Part shown: positions 18,887 to 27,756 of the stretch, piece after piece | Layout of the letters: every line of letters begins with the position of its first letter | How positions within the stretch are numbered: position 1 is the stretch's first letter | DNA from: Pseudoalteromonas caenipelagi | GTDB taxonomy: Bacteria; Pseudomonadota; Gammaproteobacteria; Enterobacterales; Alteromonadaceae | Reading direction: 5' to 3' | DNA length: 64,000 bases | Assembly (NCBI RefSeq): GCF_013140855.1 | Contig: NZ_JABBPG010000002.1 | Coordinates: forward strand, 186,001-250,000 | Program-made: the position numbers and the translations under genes | The notes under the pieces: generated by a model | Databases searched by the model: none | What the model saw: only the letters and a program-made list of their open reading frames with translations | Told to the model about the DNA's origin: nothing

Positions 18887-18978
18887 AGTGCTACATATAA
18901 GTGAAATTACGCGGATTGTATCATTTTTTGGCTACCAGCGGTGACACCAGTTAGTTAAAACAAAGAGCGTCAATATGG

Positions 18979-19794
18979 CTAATGTCTGGATTTATCACGG
19001 TACATTTTGGCATCTGCCTGACATAGTATCTTGTCTGGAGCTTGCTTTGCGTCTGTTTTTGTGGCGCCTATACTGGTATCAACCTGATATTGCTTAAGTG
19101 GTGTGGTTAAATTAGTGCGTAAGTCTGTAAGTTGCTCAGGACCTTCATTGCTAAAAGCCACAAATTCGTCTCCTCCTAAGCGAAATACCGTGTCGTGTTG
19201 AAAATGCGCTGTTAAAGCATTTGCAAAAAGTGTAAGCACATTATCACCTACATGATGACCATACTCATCATTAGCATGTTTAAAGTTATCTAAGTCAAAA
19301 TAATAGAGCCACGAGTATTGCTCACTTAACTGGGCAAATCGATCAAAGCAAGCTTTGCGGTTGCCTAGCTTTGTTAAGGGGTCGTGGTGTGCATCATATC
19401 TTAGCTTTTCTTCAAGTTGTTGTTTTGCAGCAATTTCTAAATTGAGTTTAGCAATGGTGGCCTTTTTTGAGGCAAGCAACAACAACATACCGTAACACAC
19501 CAAAATAAAACCAATGCTTTTGAGCGAGGTATCAAGCAGCAAGATAGGCACTAGCGCAAATTCAAAATAACCATCGAGTACGTCAAGCAATAGGCCTAAA
19601 CAATAGAAAGACCAACCGTAAAATAGGGGTTTACTATTAAGCTGCGGAGCAGCAATCACTATAGTGGTGGCTGATAAACAAAACCATAGCAGCTCTTCGA
19701 TGGTCTCAAGTCCAATGCCATCGTGCAATAAAGTCCATAATAGAAACAGTGCTCCAATAGACCATATGAATGCAATGACGAATTTTTGGATCAT
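18979..19794 (-). CDS. membrane-bound GGDEF diguanylate cyclase
   Basis: The 271-residue protein has about four to five membrane helices in residues 1-110, a short linker (110-135), and a GGDEF domain. HDPLTKLGNR opens the domain, and the active-site loop GGDEF is intact at residues 207-211. It should make cyclic di-GMP from GTP. The segment five residues before the loop reads FQHDTVF, so the RxxD inhibitory site is absent. Output is therefore probably not limited by product binding there. Signal unknown. Confidence 0.88.
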   Translation of the reverse strand: MIQKFVIAFIWSIGALFLLWTLLHDGIGLETIEELLWFCLSATTIVIAAPQLNSKPLFYGWSFYCLGLLLDVLDGYFEFALVPILLLDTSLKSIGFILVCYGMLLLLASKKATIAKLNLEIAAKQQLEEKLRYDAHHDPLTKLGNRKACFDRFAQLSEQYSWLYYFDLDNFKHANDEYGHHVGDNVLTLFANALTAHFQHDTVFRLGGDEFVAFSNEGPEQLTDLRTNLTTPLKQYQVDTSIGATKTDAKQAPDKILCQADAKMYRDKSRH

Positions 19795-19883
19795 GCCCAG
19801 TCCTTATTGTGGTGCTATCATATTTTGCTTATCACTCACTAGTTTAGGTTAAGTAATAAGGTATAGCAGAAGTGGTGCTGAGT

Positions 19884-20309
19884 TTAACCTCTGGCAAGCT
19901 CAAGACTTTGCGCAATCATAAATAAGTGGCAAACAAACACGACAGAAGTAAGGATAAAGCGCATTTTGTGATAATCCTTGTGATACTGCTGCCAAGTAGG
20001 CATACCCCGTTCAAACAGCAATACAGTAGGGAAGCATACAGCCAAGTAAATAAGCGTGGTGGTTGCCGATGCAAAGGCCAGTAACGGAAAAGGAATAACA
20101 ACGAGTACAGCCATAACTGCATGGGTGTATGACTGCTCTCCCGCTCGCCACAAGGTGCCGGCCATAAACGCTAATATTCCCATGCTGTATAAACTAAATG
20201 CATCAATCGCTTGTGGCGATGAGCCTAATAATAACGGCCAAAACACACATGCCAAGAAAGGGAGTACGCCATAATAGCCTAGTTGGATGTGATTCATATA
20301 TGGATGCAT
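19884..20309 (-). CDS. DUF3429 membrane protein
   Basis: The 141-residue protein has four to five membrane helices. The opening (LGYYGVLPFLACVFWPLLL) and the middle (SLYSMGILAFMAGTLW) match the DUF3429 family of small proteobacterial membrane proteins. The function is unknown. It lies upstream of the diguanylate cyclase on the same strand, 89 nt away, so cotranscription is possible. Confidence 0.75.
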   Translation of the reverse strand: MHPYMNHIQLGYYGVLPFLACVFWPLLLGSSPQAIDAFSLYSMGILAFMAGTLWRAGEQSYTHAVMAVLVVIPFPLLAFASATTTLIYLAVCFPTVLLFERGMPTWQQYHKDYHKMRFILTSVVFVCHLFMIAQSLELARG

Positions 20310-20442
20310 TGCGTTCTCATTCCTCTTTAGTAATATCAGAGCGAGTATAACCTAGCCAAGACTCGGGTAATAATTTCTATGGGAAACTTTTTATAAAAGA
20401 TCACTTTGGTGACTAAAAAGGTAGAGCAATCCAAAAAATTGA

Positions 20443-20485
20443 TTAATCCAATCTAAACAATCTGTTTTATTTGTTAATCCATTCT
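20443..20485 (+). promoter_or_regulatory. direct repeat TTAATCCAWTCT x2 upstream of ahpC
   Basis: TTAATCCAATCT (20443-20454) and TTAATCCATTCT (20474-20485) differ at one base and start 31 bp apart, about three helical turns. They lie 84-126 bp before ahpC. ahpCF genes are usually under OxyR or another peroxide regulator. The four-ATAG/CTAT OxyR pattern is not obvious here, so the binding protein is undetermined. Confidence 0.45.
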
Positions 20486-20568
20486 CACTATCTTAGTAGT
20501 CAAGGAAAACGAGCAGCATGACGCTGCTTAAATTCATAACTTAATCATTTTTACTAAGAGAGAAAACT

Positions 20569-21138
20569 ATGACTACTTCATTGATTAACACAAAAATTCA
20601 ACCTTTTAACGCAACTGCTTACCACAACGGTGATTTTGTACAAGTAAGCGAACAAGACCTACTGGGCAAATGGTCAATCGTATTCTTTTATCCTGCTGAT
20701 TTTACTTTTGTGTGCCCAACTGAGCTTGGTGATCTAGCAGACCATTACGCACAGCTACAAGAAATGGGCGTAGAAGTCTACTCTGTATCAACTGACACGC
20801 ACTTCACACACAAAGCTTGGCACGATGCGTCAGACACTATTAAGAAAATTCAGTTCCCTATGATTGGCGACCCAACAGGGCGTATTACCCGCAACTTCGG
20901 TGTAATGATTGAAGAAGATGGGCTAGCATTACGCGGCACTTTTGTTATCAACCCAGAAGGTGAGATCAAAGTAGTAGAAACTCATGACCTAGGTATTGGT
21001 CGCAGCGCTAAAGAGTTACTACGCAAAGTACAGGCAGCACAATACATTGCAAGCCACGACGGAGAAGTATGCCCTGCATCTTGGCAGCCAGGTGAAGAAA
21101 CGTTAGCACCTTCATTAGATTTAGTAGGAAAAATCTAA
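20569..21138 (+). CDS. ahpC: alkyl hydroperoxide reductase subunit C (typical 2-Cys peroxiredoxin)
   Basis: The 189-residue product is the usual AhpC length. The peroxidatic Cys49 sits in YPADFTFVCPTELGDL, and the resolving Cys168 in DGEVCPASWQPGEETL. It reduces hydrogen peroxide, organic peroxides and peroxynitrite in the cytoplasm and is re-reduced by AhpF, which is encoded next. Between the two genes lies a strong hairpin (21146-21164), which may set different transcript levels for the two subunits. A direct repeat upstream is a candidate control site. Confidence 0.97.
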   Translation: MTTSLINTKIQPFNATAYHNGDFVQVSEQDLLGKWSIVFFYPADFTFVCPTELGDLADHYAQLQEMGVEVYSVSTDTHFTHKAWHDASDTIKKIQFPMIGDPTGRITRNFGVMIEEDGLALRGTFVINPEGEIKVVETHDLGIGRSAKELLRKVQAAQYIASHDGEVCPASWQPGEETLAPSLDLVGKI

Positions 21139-21145
21139 TAACGGT

Positions 21146-21164
21146 AGGGTGGCGTTGCCACCCT
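21146..21164 (+). terminator. intercistronic hairpin between ahpC and ahpF
   Basis: AGGGTGGC-GTT-GCCACCCT, a perfect 8-bp stem, lies 8 nt after the ahpC stop. No T-run follows, so it is more likely a partial terminator or an mRNA-stabilising 3' structure that raises AhpC over AhpF. That effect is inferred. Confidence 0.6.
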
Positions 21165-21205
21165 CAGCTTACTTTGAATCTATGTTGTTGTGAGGATGAC
21201 CAATT

Positions 21206-22780
21206 ATGTTAGACCAAAACTTAAAAAACCAATTAAAAAGCCACTTCAGCGCCTTAACAGACCCAGTTGAGCTGGTCATTGCTCTTGATGACAGCAACAA
21301 GTCAAAGGAGCTGGAAAATCTAGCCAATGATTTTGCCTCGTTGAGTGCGCAAATCACTGTGACCAATAACCCTGATACCCGTGTACGAAAGCCGAGCTTG
21401 CTTGTGCATTCACCTATTCGCGATACCCATATTCAGTTTGCAGGGGTGCCAATGGGACATGAGTTCACATCGCTGGTACTTGCTGTATTGCAAACGGGTG
21501 GACACCCAGCTAAAGCATCAAGTGATGAGATTGACCAAATAAAGGCACTTGATTCATCATTGAACTTTGAAATATACATCTCTTTGAGTTGTCAAACCTG
21601 TCCGCAAGTTGTTCAGGCCTTAAATTTAATGGCGGCGCAAAATCCGCTGATTAAGACAACCATGATTGATGGTGCCTTGTTTCAAGAGGAAGTGAACGAG
21701 CGCAACGTGTTGGCAGTACCAGCGGTGTACTTAAATGGAGAGCTTTTTTCGCAAGGTGCTGTAACACTAACTGATATTCTAAATAAAGTCGATGTTAGCT
21801 CTGCAGCTAAGCAGGCACAAAAGCTAAACGATAAAGAGGTATTTGACGTGCTCGTTGTGGGCGGTGGCCCAGCTGGTGCATCTGCCGCTGTATATGCTGC
21901 TCGTAAGGGACTAAATACCGGCGTTGTTGCTGAGCGGTTTGGTGGGCAAGTGGCCGATACCATGAGTATTGAGAACTTTATTTCAGTAAAAGCCACAGAA
22001 GGCCCAAAGTTAGTAGCACAATTAGAAGAACACGTTAAACAATACGATGTAGATGTAATGGCAGGCCAACGTGCTGCAAAACTCAGCACGGATCAGTTAA
22101 TCAATATCGAGTTAGAAAGTGGCGCTACACTCAAAGCTAAGTCAGTTATTTTAGCCACCGGCGCACGCTGGAGGAACATGAATGTGCCAGGAGAGGCTGA
22201 GTACAAGGGGAGTGGTGTTGCCTATTGCCCTCATTGTGATGGTCCACTATTTAAAGGAAAACCGGTTGCCGTTATTGGCGGTGGTAACTCAGGTATTGAA
22301 GCTGCCATTGATTTAGCAAATATTGTTGAACATGTGACTGTATTGGAGTTTGCCGATACTTTGCGTGCTGATGAGGTGTTAGTTAAAAAAGCGAACAGCT
22401 TGAGTAATATCACCATCATTAAAAATGCACAAACCACAGAGGTGCTTGGCGATGGTAACCGCGTAACAGGTTTGCGTTATACAGATAGAGTGTCAAAACA
22501 AACGCATCAGTTAGTCTTAGCTGGGATATTCGTACAAATCGGCCTAGTGCCAAACACCGAATTTTTACAAGACTCGACAGTGACCTTAACTCAGTTTGGC
22601 GAAATTGAAATTGACAACAAAGGCGCAACATCAGTACCGGGAGTCTATGCAGCTGGCGATGCGACAACCGAACCATTTAAGCAAATTATTATTGCTATGG
22701 GGTCTGGCGCCACTGCAAGCTTGGGGGCTTTTGATTACCTTATTCGCCATAGCGAAGATAAATCAGCGCAAGCTGCGTAA
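21206..22780 (+). CDS. ahpF: alkyl hydroperoxide reductase subunit F (flavoprotein disulfide reductase)
   Basis: The 524-residue protein has two thioredoxin-fold repeats at the N-terminus with Cys129-Q-T-Cys132. The thioredoxin-reductase-like body follows, with an FAD motif ([19 protein letters not shown]), the second redox pair Cys341-P-H-Cys344, an NAD(P)H motif ([12 protein letters not shown]) and the late FAD motif VPGVYAAGD. It passes electrons from NADH to AhpC. It has its own GAGGA ribosome binding site and follows ahpC by 67 nt across a hairpin. Confidence 0.97.
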   Translation: MLDQNLKNQLKSHFSALTDPVELVIALDDSNKSKELENLANDFASLSAQITVTNNPDTRVRKPSLLVHSPIRDTHIQFAGVPMGHEFTSLVLAVLQTGGHPAKASSDEIDQIKALDSSLNFEIYISLSCQTCPQVVQALNLMAAQNPLIKTTMIDGALFQEEVNERNVLAVPAVYLNGELFSQGAVTLTDILNKVDVSSAAKQAQKLNDKEVFDVLVVGGGPAGASAAVYAARKGLNTGVVAERFGGQVADTMSIENFISVKATEGPKLVAQLEEHVKQYDVDVMAGQRAAKLSTDQLINIELESGATLKAKSVILATGARWRNMNVPGEAEYKGSGVAYCPHCDGPLFKGKPVAVIGGGNSGIEAAIDLANIVEHVTVLEFADTLRADEVLVKKANSLSNITIIKNAQTTEVLGDGNRVTGLRYTDRVSKQTHQLVLAGIFVQIGLVPNTEFLQDSTVTLTQFGEIEIDNKGATSVPGVYAAGDATTEPFKQIIIAMGSGATASLGAFDYLIRHSEDKSAQAA

Positions 22781-22988
22781 AGCAAACATTGCATGTCAGC
22801 TTGTTAGGTAGCTGGCAACACCCAGCAATGTAAAGTCACTTCTTTAGGCGTATGGTAACTAATTTGGGAGTTCCTGACCTTTGTCAGGAAGGCGACATGT
22901 TTAACTCGTCTCATCATTGTGAGCTAGTTTCAAACCCAATCATCTTAAACGAGTTACACTTCTTCTGGAGTGACTTTTTTACAAATAA

Positions 22989-23014
22989 AAATGCCAAGGC
23001 AAACCTTGGCATTT
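22989..23014. terminator. bidirectional terminator between ahpF and the LytTR gene
   Basis: Perfect 11-bp stem AAATGCCAAGG-CAAA-CCTTGGCATTT between convergent genes. Read on the minus strand it is followed by TTTTATTTG, so termination of the LytTR transcript is best supported. Confidence 0.8.
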
Positions 23015-23078
23015 GAACTCATAAACTAGTATTTTAGTAGCATCATATTAGTAGGCAACGCAAAAACAATTTAGTTCA

Positions 23079-24650
23079 TTAAATTTGTTGTTTAAGCGTA
23101 TCTTTTACGGTTGGCATTAATCGTCGACTAACGGGAACCGTATGTTGTGTCGTCAAAGTGAGCATATTTACGCTTCCTTCTTTTGTCATATTAGATGATA
23201 GCGACACCACCTCGTTGAGGTTCACTAAGTAAGAGCGGTGTACGCGCAAAAACGTGTCGGGCAATACCGTTTCTAGATGCTTTAGAGAGCCTGAAAAAAG
23301 CTTCTCTGAGCTGTCTTTGAGGAATATTTCGACATAGTCGCCAGAGGCCTTGCAAAAGGCGATATCGGTTGTATTAACGTATTCAATCTTACCCGCTATC
23401 GAAATCTCTAATTTTGTTGGCGCCTTAGCTTGCGTGTTTTGGGCTAGTTTATACTCTAATTTTGCCAGCCTTGTTTGCTCTTGATGCAGTTGAGCTTGTT
23501 GCTCACTAATGTCTCTCGCTTGTTGAACAAATAAATAGCAAAGTAACAAGCCAATGATAACAAAGTGAATTATTTCGTGAAAACTTGCTGCGCTTATAAC
23601 AATGGTGATGACCACGGCAAATTGAAAGAGTAGCCAACGAAGTGTTTGGACCCTTTTATTTTTGAGCCAGTAATACATAAGCTGAATTAAACTAATCAAT
23701 AAAGGGATGAAAATAGCGGCAGTTGTTTTTGTGTCAAATCCCGGCGAAAAAATAAGCACAACGGCGGTTATTAAAACTCCTATATACACCCAATGAACAG
23801 CGTGTTTCTTGGCTAGCTTTTTAGAGCTGTACAACAGCACAAGCGTACCAAATATAAATGATAGCGTTGTAATTGATATCAGCCGAATGTCATGCCACAT
23901 ATAGCTGTAATCAAAGAGCTTTCGAGATATCTCCGCACTTAATTGACACGCAGCAATGAAACACAGAGCAGCAAAAATTCTATAAGTGGGAACATCTGTG
24001 CCACCAAGGCTCATAATAAAAAAATACAGCGCACCGACAAAAAACGCGCCCACCAAAATGAGCCCTAACTCACTGTAGTTTTGTATAAAACGCTTTGGCG
24101 AACCATATTGACCGAATGCAAACAGATGCATGGGGTTGTCAAGCTCAATGATGCTGTGATGTCCCGAAAGGTGCATGATGAGCTCATTGCTCTTATGCTT
24201 TAGCAATTCGTTTGGCACATAGAATACACTATCCATTTTTCCTGCCAGCTCGTTGGAATGCGAGCCAGAAATGATTGTTGCTGGGCGCCCGTTATAGCCA
24301 AGTAACTGGTTGTTTAAGTACACCTGACTTGCTGCTTTTCCTGAAATATAAAAACCTAAAGGCGCTGGCACGCTTTGCCACTGGTTTGGGGAGTCAAAAT
24401 TAACTTTCACCCAGATACTTTTTGACTGGGGATCAATATCTTTGAGGGCTATTTGCTTACAATCAGTGTGATTAAATAACGGGATTGGGCTATCAACTTT
24501 TTGAGCCTGCGGCTTTGTTTGGCAAACCGTGGCGCTGTGGTCATAGGATAAAAATGCTAAATCGTCTTGGGCTGTTACCAAAAACGAAAGCGCACAAAAC
24601 ACCATCAAACATAACAGAGTTATTGGTGTAAATTTGCTCATTTGTAACAT
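23079..24650 (-). CDS. membrane-anchored LytTR-family transcriptional regulator
   Basis: The 523-residue protein has an N-terminal signal/membrane segment and a periplasmic sensor part (about 28-200, beta-rich, like 7TM-DISM sensors). Seven or so membrane helices follow (about 200-385), then a coiled coil (about 385-420, QARDISEQQAQLHQEQTRLAKLE). The C-terminal LytTR DNA-binding domain spans about 425-523: KIEYVNTTDIAFCKASGDYVEI, then FLRVHRSYLVNL. It is thus a one-component receptor-regulator. LytTR-type half-sites with the correct 12-bp spacing lie just upstream at 24660-24689, so autoregulation and control of the divergent hydrolase gene are likely. Confidence 0.85.
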   Translation of the reverse strand: MLQMSKFTPITLLCLMVFCALSFLVTAQDDLAFLSYDHSATVCQTKPQAQKVDSPIPLFNHTDCKQIALKDIDPQSKSIWVKVNFDSPNQWQSVPAPLGFYISGKAASQVYLNNQLLGYNGRPATIISGSHSNELAGKMDSVFYVPNELLKHKSNELIMHLSGHHSIIELDNPMHLFAFGQYGSPKRFIQNYSELGLILVGAFFVGALYFFIMSLGGTDVPTYRIFAALCFIAACQLSAEISRKLFDYSYMWHDIRLISITTLSFIFGTLVLLYSSKKLAKKHAVHWVYIGVLITAVVLIFSPGFDTKTTAAIFIPLLISLIQLMYYWLKNKRVQTLRWLLFQFAVVITIVISAASFHEIIHFVIIGLLLCYLFVQQARDISEQQAQLHQEQTRLAKLEYKLAQNTQAKAPTKLEISIAGKIEYVNTTDIAFCKASGDYVEIFLKDSSEKLFSGSLKHLETVLPDTFLRVHRSYLVNLNEVVSLSSNMTKEGSVNMLTLTTQHTVPVSRRLMPTVKDTLKQQI

Positions 24651-24659
24651 ACCTGCTGA

Positions 24660-24719
24660 CCCGTTTGTCGAAATATTACTACCGTTTAGCTCGTAAGTCA
24701 GTGTTTTTAAGCCGTTTAA
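24660..24719. promoter_or_regulatory. LytTR-type direct repeats in divergent promoter region
   Basis: The known LytTR consensus is two copies of [TA][AC][CA]GTTN[AG][TG] separated by about 12 bp. Here CCCGTTTGT (24660-24668, 8 of 9 positions) and ACCGTTTAG (24681-24689, 9 of 9) are separated by exactly 12 bp. A third, weaker copy, GCCGTTTAA, lies at 24711-24719. The repeat starts 10 bp before the LytTR regulator's start codon and lies about 100 bp before the divergent hydrolase gene. Confidence 0.65.
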
Positions 24720-24787
24720 AGAATACAGCTAGTGATAGTGCCTAAACCTCGACTTAATAGACTACATGTCAATTAAGGAGATATTTT

Positions 24788-26248
24788 ATGAAAATCAAAT
24801 TAGCCATATTTATAGTATGTGTTGGATTAATAGGTATCAGTCAAGGTGTATGGGCCAAGCCAAGTTTATTTAAAAATGAAAAACCCATTGAATTTGTAGC
24901 CAACAGCGGTGAAAAAACACAGGCTGTAGCAGGTCATTATATGGTGCGTGAAAACCGCGACAGTCCAAATAGCCGAATGATCAGAATAAACTATGTGCGT
25001 TTTACTGCAACGGGCAATACGAAAGGAGCACCAATCATATATTTGGCTGGGGGGCCTGGTGGTTCCGGTATCGCGACGGCTAAGTGGCGTCGTTTTCCAT
25101 TATTTATGGCGCTTCGAAAATATGGTGATGTGATTGCACTTGATCAACGCGGCACTGGTGCATCACAGCAACCAGAGGCATGTACCTCGGATGTAAAAAT
25201 TCCGCTAGATACAAAAGTCAATGAAGCTGTGCTGGGGGCTAAATACCACCAAGCTGCTAATCAATGTTTGGCCTTCTGGAAATCACAAGGTATTGATGTA
25301 AAGGCTTATAATACGGTTCAAAACGCATATGATATTGATGACTTACGTGTTCATTTACAAGCAGACAAGGTAACACTATGGGGTATATCCTATGGTAGTC
25401 ACTTAGCGCTTGCTGCGATGAAGTTGTTTCCTGAACGTCTTGATAAAGTGATTGTTGCTAGCGTAGAAGGGTTAGACCAAACAGTGAAGCTCCCCGCAAT
25501 GACCGATAAATATTTTTCAGATATACAGGCAGTTATAGCGCAACAACCATTGAAGAGCTTGGTGCCAAACTTACCAGCTCTGATCAAGCGAGTACATCAT
25601 AAATTAGATAACACACCAATCGCGTTGGAAGTACCAAGCAAAGACGGCAGCAAGTTAACTATGTTGTTTCAAAAACAGCATATGAGAATGCTAGCGAGCA
25701 TGATGATTGCGGATCCTAACCAGTATTTGGCAATGCTAATACATATTTATTTAGGGCTTGATAGGGGTAACACCGACTTACTCGTAAAAGTTTTACAGCG
25801 CGGTATATTTAAAGACGACGTAATCAGCTTTAAGCTAATGCCGTTAGTGATGGATGTTGCCTCTGGTATTTCAGAATCAAGACTTAAGTTTATAAATCAA
25901 CAAGCTAAAACATCTTTACTTGGAGATAAGTTAAACTTTCCGATGCCTATGCTAAACCGTTTTGACGCAAGTTTAGATCTCGGAGACACCTTCAGAGCTG
26001 CACCAAAAAATAATATTCCTACTTTGTTATTCACCGGCACGCTTGATGGCAGAACCTACCCTGACGAGCAAAAAATAGCAGTGCGAGGCTTAACCAATTT
26101 GACGCAGGTGATGGTAAAAAATGCTGGTCATAACTTATATACCTCTTCAAAACAAGTACTTGATGTTATGAAGTTGTTTTTAGCTGGCGAAAAAGTAACC
26201 CAATCGCATATAGATTTACCTACACCTGATTTGAGCTTCAATCAATAA
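24788..26248 (+). CDS. secreted alpha/beta hydrolase, proline iminopeptidase/TAP-like
   Basis: The 486-residue protein starts at ATG 24788 after AAGGAG, with a signal peptide (MKIKLAIFIVCVGLIGISQGVWA). Features are the oxyanion segment IYLAGGPGGSG, the DQRGTGAS strand, and the nucleophile elbow GISYGSHLAL. C-terminally, LLFTGTLDGRTYPDEQ holds the acid and NAGHNLY the histidine, in a TAP-like C-terminal region. Such enzymes release N-terminal residues from peptides or hydrolyse esters. It is divergent from the LytTR regulator, whose predicted operator lies between them. Confidence 0.85.
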   Translation: MKIKLAIFIVCVGLIGISQGVWAKPSLFKNEKPIEFVANSGEKTQAVAGHYMVRENRDSPNSRMIRINYVRFTATGNTKGAPIIYLAGGPGGSGIATAKWRRFPLFMALRKYGDVIALDQRGTGASQQPEACTSDVKIPLDTKVNEAVLGAKYHQAANQCLAFWKSQGIDVKAYNTVQNAYDIDDLRVHLQADKVTLWGISYGSHLALAAMKLFPERLDKVIVASVEGLDQTVKLPAMTDKYFSDIQAVIAQQPLKSLVPNLPALIKRVHHKLDNTPIALEVPSKDGSKLTMLFQKQHMRMLASMMIADPNQYLAMLIHIYLGLDRGNTDLLVKVLQRGIFKDDVISFKLMPLVMDVASGISESRLKFINQQAKTSLLGDKLNFPMPMLNRFDASLDLGDTFRAAPKNNIPTLLFTGTLDGRTYPDEQKIAVRGLTNLTQVMVKNAGHNLYTSSKQVLDVMKLFLAGEKVTQSHIDLPTPDLSFNQ

Positions 26249-26274
26249 AGTAACCATATTTCGTATTGTTGAGA

Positions 26275-26302
26275 AACAGTGCAGAACAAATTCTGCACTG
26301 TT
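26275..26302 (+). terminator. hairpin after alpha/beta hydrolase gene
   Basis: Perfect 12-bp stem AACAGTGCAGAA / TTCTGCACTGTT with loop CAAA, 26 nt after the stop, followed by CGTTT. Confidence 0.75.
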
Positions 26303-26435
26303 CGTTTGGCAAAGCTTCACTAGCTTCTCAATGCGTAACTATTGTCATATTGTTTTAATATGAAGAAAACTCCATTGCCTTGTTGAAAGGTTAAACTTAT
26401 GTTTGTTTTTTGTAAGTGAAACAAAGGAAAGCAGC

Positions 26436-27506
26436 ATGTACAAGGCAATAATGTTACTCGGCGCGTTGTTTAGCGCCATATCGTTTGCGGGATCAGTCCC
26501 TGCTACGCATCATGGCGTTATCTATGAGGGCAGGGTAGTAAAACAATACCAACAAGGACATGTAAGTATTAATTGGCCAGGGAGTAATTTTAAAACAAAA
26601 CTCAATGGCAATAGCTTACATGTCACGATGATAGGTTTAGGTAATCAGTTTGATGTAATGATTGACGGTGTACTGCACAAAAAAATAGTCACCGACTATA
26701 GTGGTCAGCCGCAAAAGTTTGAGCTATTTAAAGCTTTGGAGCCTAAAATAGTTGAAATTGAAGTGGTTAAACGCTCGGAAGATACCAGCAATTTTAGCGA
26801 AATACTCAGCTTTGATGTGGAGGGAAGTCTGGAAGGCATATGGCAGCAACAAAAGCATATCTTATTTATTGGTGACTCTATCAGTGCCGGTTTTGGCAGT
26901 GAGTCAAATAAGCGCGAATGTACTTGGCAAGAAGTACAGCAAACCAGCAATGCGCGATTAGCGTTTCCCTATATTAGTTCGCAAATGTTAGAGTCGACTT
27001 TAACGCAAGTGTCTATGTCTGGGCTTGGGTTGGTCCGTAACTGGAGCGGCAATCAGCCACATCACACAATAACGCATTATTTGGATAAAGCGGGCGCATT
27101 GTTTGAAGATAATCGCGAATTTGAAGACCGGTTTCCGAATTTAATAGTTATCGAGGTGGGCACGAACGACTTTAGTACCGACCCTCAAGTCCATGAGCCA
27201 TGGCAAAATATTCAAGAAGTAAAACAAGCATGGATAAAACGCATGGTTGAATTTGTTGGCATGATCCGCGCTCGCTACCCAAAACAACCCATCGTATTTA
27301 TGCCTCGTCCAGCTTACCCTTATGACTTTATTATTCCCGCCACCGATGAAGCAATCTCAAAGCTCAAAGTCAAAGGTGAGTCAGATTTGTATAGCCATAC
27401 TTTTTATTCCGCATTAAGTGGTTGTGTTTGGCATCCAACAGAACAAGAGCAAAAAGAAATTGCCGAGCAGCTAGTTAACTTTATAAACTCAAATAAGATT
27501 ATGTAG
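26436..27506 (+). CDS. secreted SGNH/GDSL esterase, carbohydrate esterase 2-like
   Basis: ATG 26436 follows AAGGAAA and gives a signal peptide (MYKAIMLLGALFSAISFAGS); an upstream in-frame start at 26403 lacks one. The product is 356 residues. A beta-rich N-terminal domain (about 20-135) precedes the SGNH domain, with block I HILFIGDSISAGFGSE, block III VIEVGTNDFST, and a likely catalytic His in GCVWHPTEQEQ. This two-domain layout is that of CE2 acetyl-xylan esterases, which deacetylate polysaccharides. The substrate is not known here and no other glycan-degrading gene is adjacent. Confidence 0.83.
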   Translation: MYKAIMLLGALFSAISFAGSVPATHHGVIYEGRVVKQYQQGHVSINWPGSNFKTKLNGNSLHVTMIGLGNQFDVMIDGVLHKKIVTDYSGQPQKFELFKALEPKIVEIEVVKRSEDTSNFSEILSFDVEGSLEGIWQQQKHILFIGDSISAGFGSESNKRECTWQEVQQTSNARLAFPYISSQMLESTLTQVSMSGLGLVRNWSGNQPHHTITHYLDKAGALFEDNREFEDRFPNLIVIEVGTNDFSTDPQVHEPWQNIQEVKQAWIKRMVEFVGMIRARYPKQPIVFMPRPAYPYDFIIPATDEAISKLKVKGESDLYSHTFYSALSGCVWHPTEQEQKEIAEQLVNFINSNKIM

Positions 27507-27521
27507 TTTGCTGTTATCTCT

Positions 27522-27548
27522 CCCTGTTACTGTAAACAGTAGCAGGGG
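27522..27548 (+). terminator. hairpin after SGNH esterase gene
   Basis: CCCTGTTACTG and CAGTAGCAGGG pair with one G-U, loop TAAA, 16 nt after the stop codon. There is no T-run afterwards. Confidence 0.5.
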
Positions 27549-27756
27549 ACCTATCGATTTAAAAGTGAAAAACGACGTGTCATTTTTAAGCACGGCAAGC
27601 GAGCTTGTCGAGGCGTGTTTTTAGTATGCTTAAGCGTTAGCCAATCGGATATAAGCTCACACAACTTATTAGAGCTATGTACTTTCATATTATTTCCTCA
27701 TTGTATGACTAGCCTACAATTAACAACCAGCTACATATGACAACAAAGGTGGATAC

